Positions 62,861 to 64,000 of a stretch of DNA of 64,000 bases are shown piece by piece. Both the position numbers and the translations under genes were made by a program. The notes beneath the pieces were generated by a model that ran no database searches, was not told the origin of the DNA, and saw nothing but the letters and a program-made list of their open reading frames with translations. This stretch comes from Rhodococcus rhodochrous (lineage in GTDB: Bacteria; Actinomycetota; Actinomycetes; Mycobacteriales; Mycobacteriaceae), in NCBI RefSeq assembly GCF_014854695.1, contig NZ_CP027558.1:124001-188000 (forward strand). Reading direction: 5' to 3'. Positions within the stretch are counted from its first letter, which is position 1; each line of letters opens with the position of its first letter.

Positions 62861-64000
62861 TGATCCCACGAGGTGGAAATGTCGCTCCCACTCGCGACTA
62901 CGTGGCGTCCGGGGATTGGGACGGCGCCTTCATCGACGACTATCTGGCGACCGCAGCCGCCGCGGTACCGGACCGGATGGCACTGGCCGAGCCGACCCGA
63001 TCGTTGACCTTCGCCGAGTTCGACGCAGCAGTGAACGCGTTGGCAAGCGCCATGCAAGCGCATGGCATTGCGCCTGGCGATATCGTCTCGTGGCAGTTAC
63101 CGAACTGGATCGAAGCGTGCGTGGTCCATCTGGCTGCCATACGTATCGGTGCTGTGAGCAACCCGATCATCCCGATCTACCGGCAGACCGAGACCGCGTT
63201 CATTCTGCGACAGTCTGCTTCGAAAATCGTCTTTGTCCCGTCGGTCTTCCGGAACTTCGACTATGCGGCGATGGCCTGCGAGATCGCTCGTGAACTGGAC
63301 GAACCACCCACCGTCGTAGTAGTCGGTGAGGGGAGCCCAGCCAGCGGCATCCGGTACGACGCCTTCGTCGAAGGCGCGGAAAAGCCGAACCGTGTCGACC
63401 GCTCACCGGACGATGTGGTGCTACTGCTGTACACCTCGGGAACCACATCCGATCCCAAGGGCGCGATGCACAGCCACAACACTCTCAACTACGAGAACCG
63501 CAGCATCGCCGACCTTCTCGAACTGAGCGAATCCGATGTAATCTTCATGCCATCGCCGGTCGGACACATCACCGGAATCCTGTACGGGATCCAGCTACCA
63601 CCGATGCTGCGCAGCGGCGTGGCACTGCTCGATGTCTGGAGTCCGCAGGCGGGCATGCGTCTGATCGACGAGCACCGCTGCACCACGACGGTCGCTGCGA
63701 CTCCGTTCCTGCACGGGATCGTCCACGACCCGTCCGGCTCGTCACATGACCTCTCCTCGATGAGGAACTTCCTTTGTGGTGGCGCCGATGTTCCCCCTGA
63801 CCTGGTCATCGAGGCCACCGACACCCTTGATGCTCTGGTTGCGCGTGTCTACGGATCGACGGAGTTTCCGACGGCATCGGCCGGCAAGCGCAACGATCCC
63901 TTGACCAAACGAGCAACGACAGATGGCCGAGCAATCAAGTCTGCGGAGATCCGAATCGTCGACGACGACATGCAGGACGTGACCCCAGGGGTTCCCGGTG
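62860..64000 (+). CDS. AMP-forming acyl-CoA ligase, 3' end outside window
   Basis: The frame opens at ATG 62860, which overlaps the previous stop (TGATG), and stays open to the window end (380 codons). It has the ANL P-loop LLYTSGTTSDPKGAMHSH and RVYGSTEFPTAS, a variant of the YGxTE motif. The C-terminal domain is cut off. It activates a carboxylic acid to its CoA ester and feeds the crotonase and paired FadE proteins encoded before it. It is similar to FadD-type cyclohexanecarboxylate/fatty-acid ligases; the exact acid is unknown. Confidence 0.87.
   Translation, partial: MIPRGGNVAPTRDYVASGDWDGAFIDDYLATAAAAVPDRMALAEPTRSLTFAEFDAAVNALASAMQAHGIAPGDIVSWQLPNWIEACVVHLAAIRIGAVSNPIIPIYRQTETAFILRQSASKIVFVPSVFRNFDYAAMACEIARELDEPPTVVVVGEGSPASGIRYDAFVEGAEKPNRVDRSPDDVVLLLYTSGTTSDPKGAMHSHNTLNYENRSIADLLELSESDVIFMPSPVGHITGILYGIQLPPMLRSGVALLDVWSPQAGMRLIDEHRCTTTVAATPFLHGIVHDPSGSSHDLSSMRNFLCGGADVPPDLVIEATDTLDALVARVYGSTEFPTASAGKRNDPLTKRATTDGRAIKSAEIRIVDDDMQDVTPGVPG

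Overview
The window is high-GC DNA from an actinobacterium, most likely Rhodococcus or a close relative in the Mycobacteriales. The evidence is the dense set of acyl-CoA dehydrogenases, crotonases, family III CoA-transferases and three Baeyer-Villiger monooxygenases (BVMOs), together with a cutinase-like secreted protein, a SCO6745-family protein, a mycothiol-dependent isomerase-family protein and a Fis-type activator that lacks the sigma-54 contact motif. No rRNA, tRNA, CRISPR array or phage genes were seen. The genus assignment is inference.

Layout. 0-4 kb: the tail of a RES-domain protein, a small membrane protein, a 661-residue cutinase-like exported protein and an overlapping zinc-ribbon gene. 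4.4-15.9 kb: amidase, hyuB and hyuA (minus strand) diverge from a GntR regulator, which is followed by MaoC hydratase, CoA-transferase, MmgE/PrpD, acyl-CoA dehydrogenase and CitE-like lyase genes. Together they read as ring opening of a cyclic amide or imide, release of a dicarboxylate, CoA activation, dehydrogenation, hydration and C-C cleavage. 16-21.6 kb: a four-gene operon (maleylpyruvate isomerase-like, SDR, LysE exporter, PhzF-cupin fusion) convergent with a MocR-type regulator; both have the same sequence elements in front of them. 21.6-29.5 kb: crotonases, a complete IS256-family insertion with an exact 8-bp target duplication, nitronate monooxygenase-like, SMP-30 and acyl-CoA ligase genes.

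29.6-47 kb is a ketone and fatty-acid type catabolic region: Fis-type activator, LCAD-like dehydrogenase, BVMO 1, NudC, Dabb protein, two HSL-type hydrolases, crotonase, YciI protein, CoA-transferase, aldehyde dehydrogenase and BVMO 2. A BVMO turns a ketone into an ester or lactone, a hydrolase opens it, dehydrogenases oxidise the alcohol or aldehyde, and CoA enzymes pass the acid to beta-oxidation. 47.5-54.6 kb: IclR regulator, a paired acyl-CoA dehydrogenase operon, iron alcohol dehydrogenase, methylmalonate-semialdehyde dehydrogenase and LysR regulator. 55-64 kb: a regulator with two TetR DNA-binding domains, BVMO 3, and an operon of crotonase, paired acyl-CoA dehydrogenases and a CoA ligase that runs off the window.

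Several non-coding signals recur. A GTGTCC-N7-CAACAC box lies upstream of a hydrolase and of the YciI gene, with a related half in front of BVMO 1. A TTAGT...TTGACA element lies upstream of BVMO 3 and twice upstream of the crotonase/FadE operon. Long perfect hairpins end several transcription units. No single exotic system stands out. The most unusual items are the hyuAB-to-lyase pathway, the MocR regulator that lacks its PLP lysine, the PhzF-cupin fusion and the shared operators.
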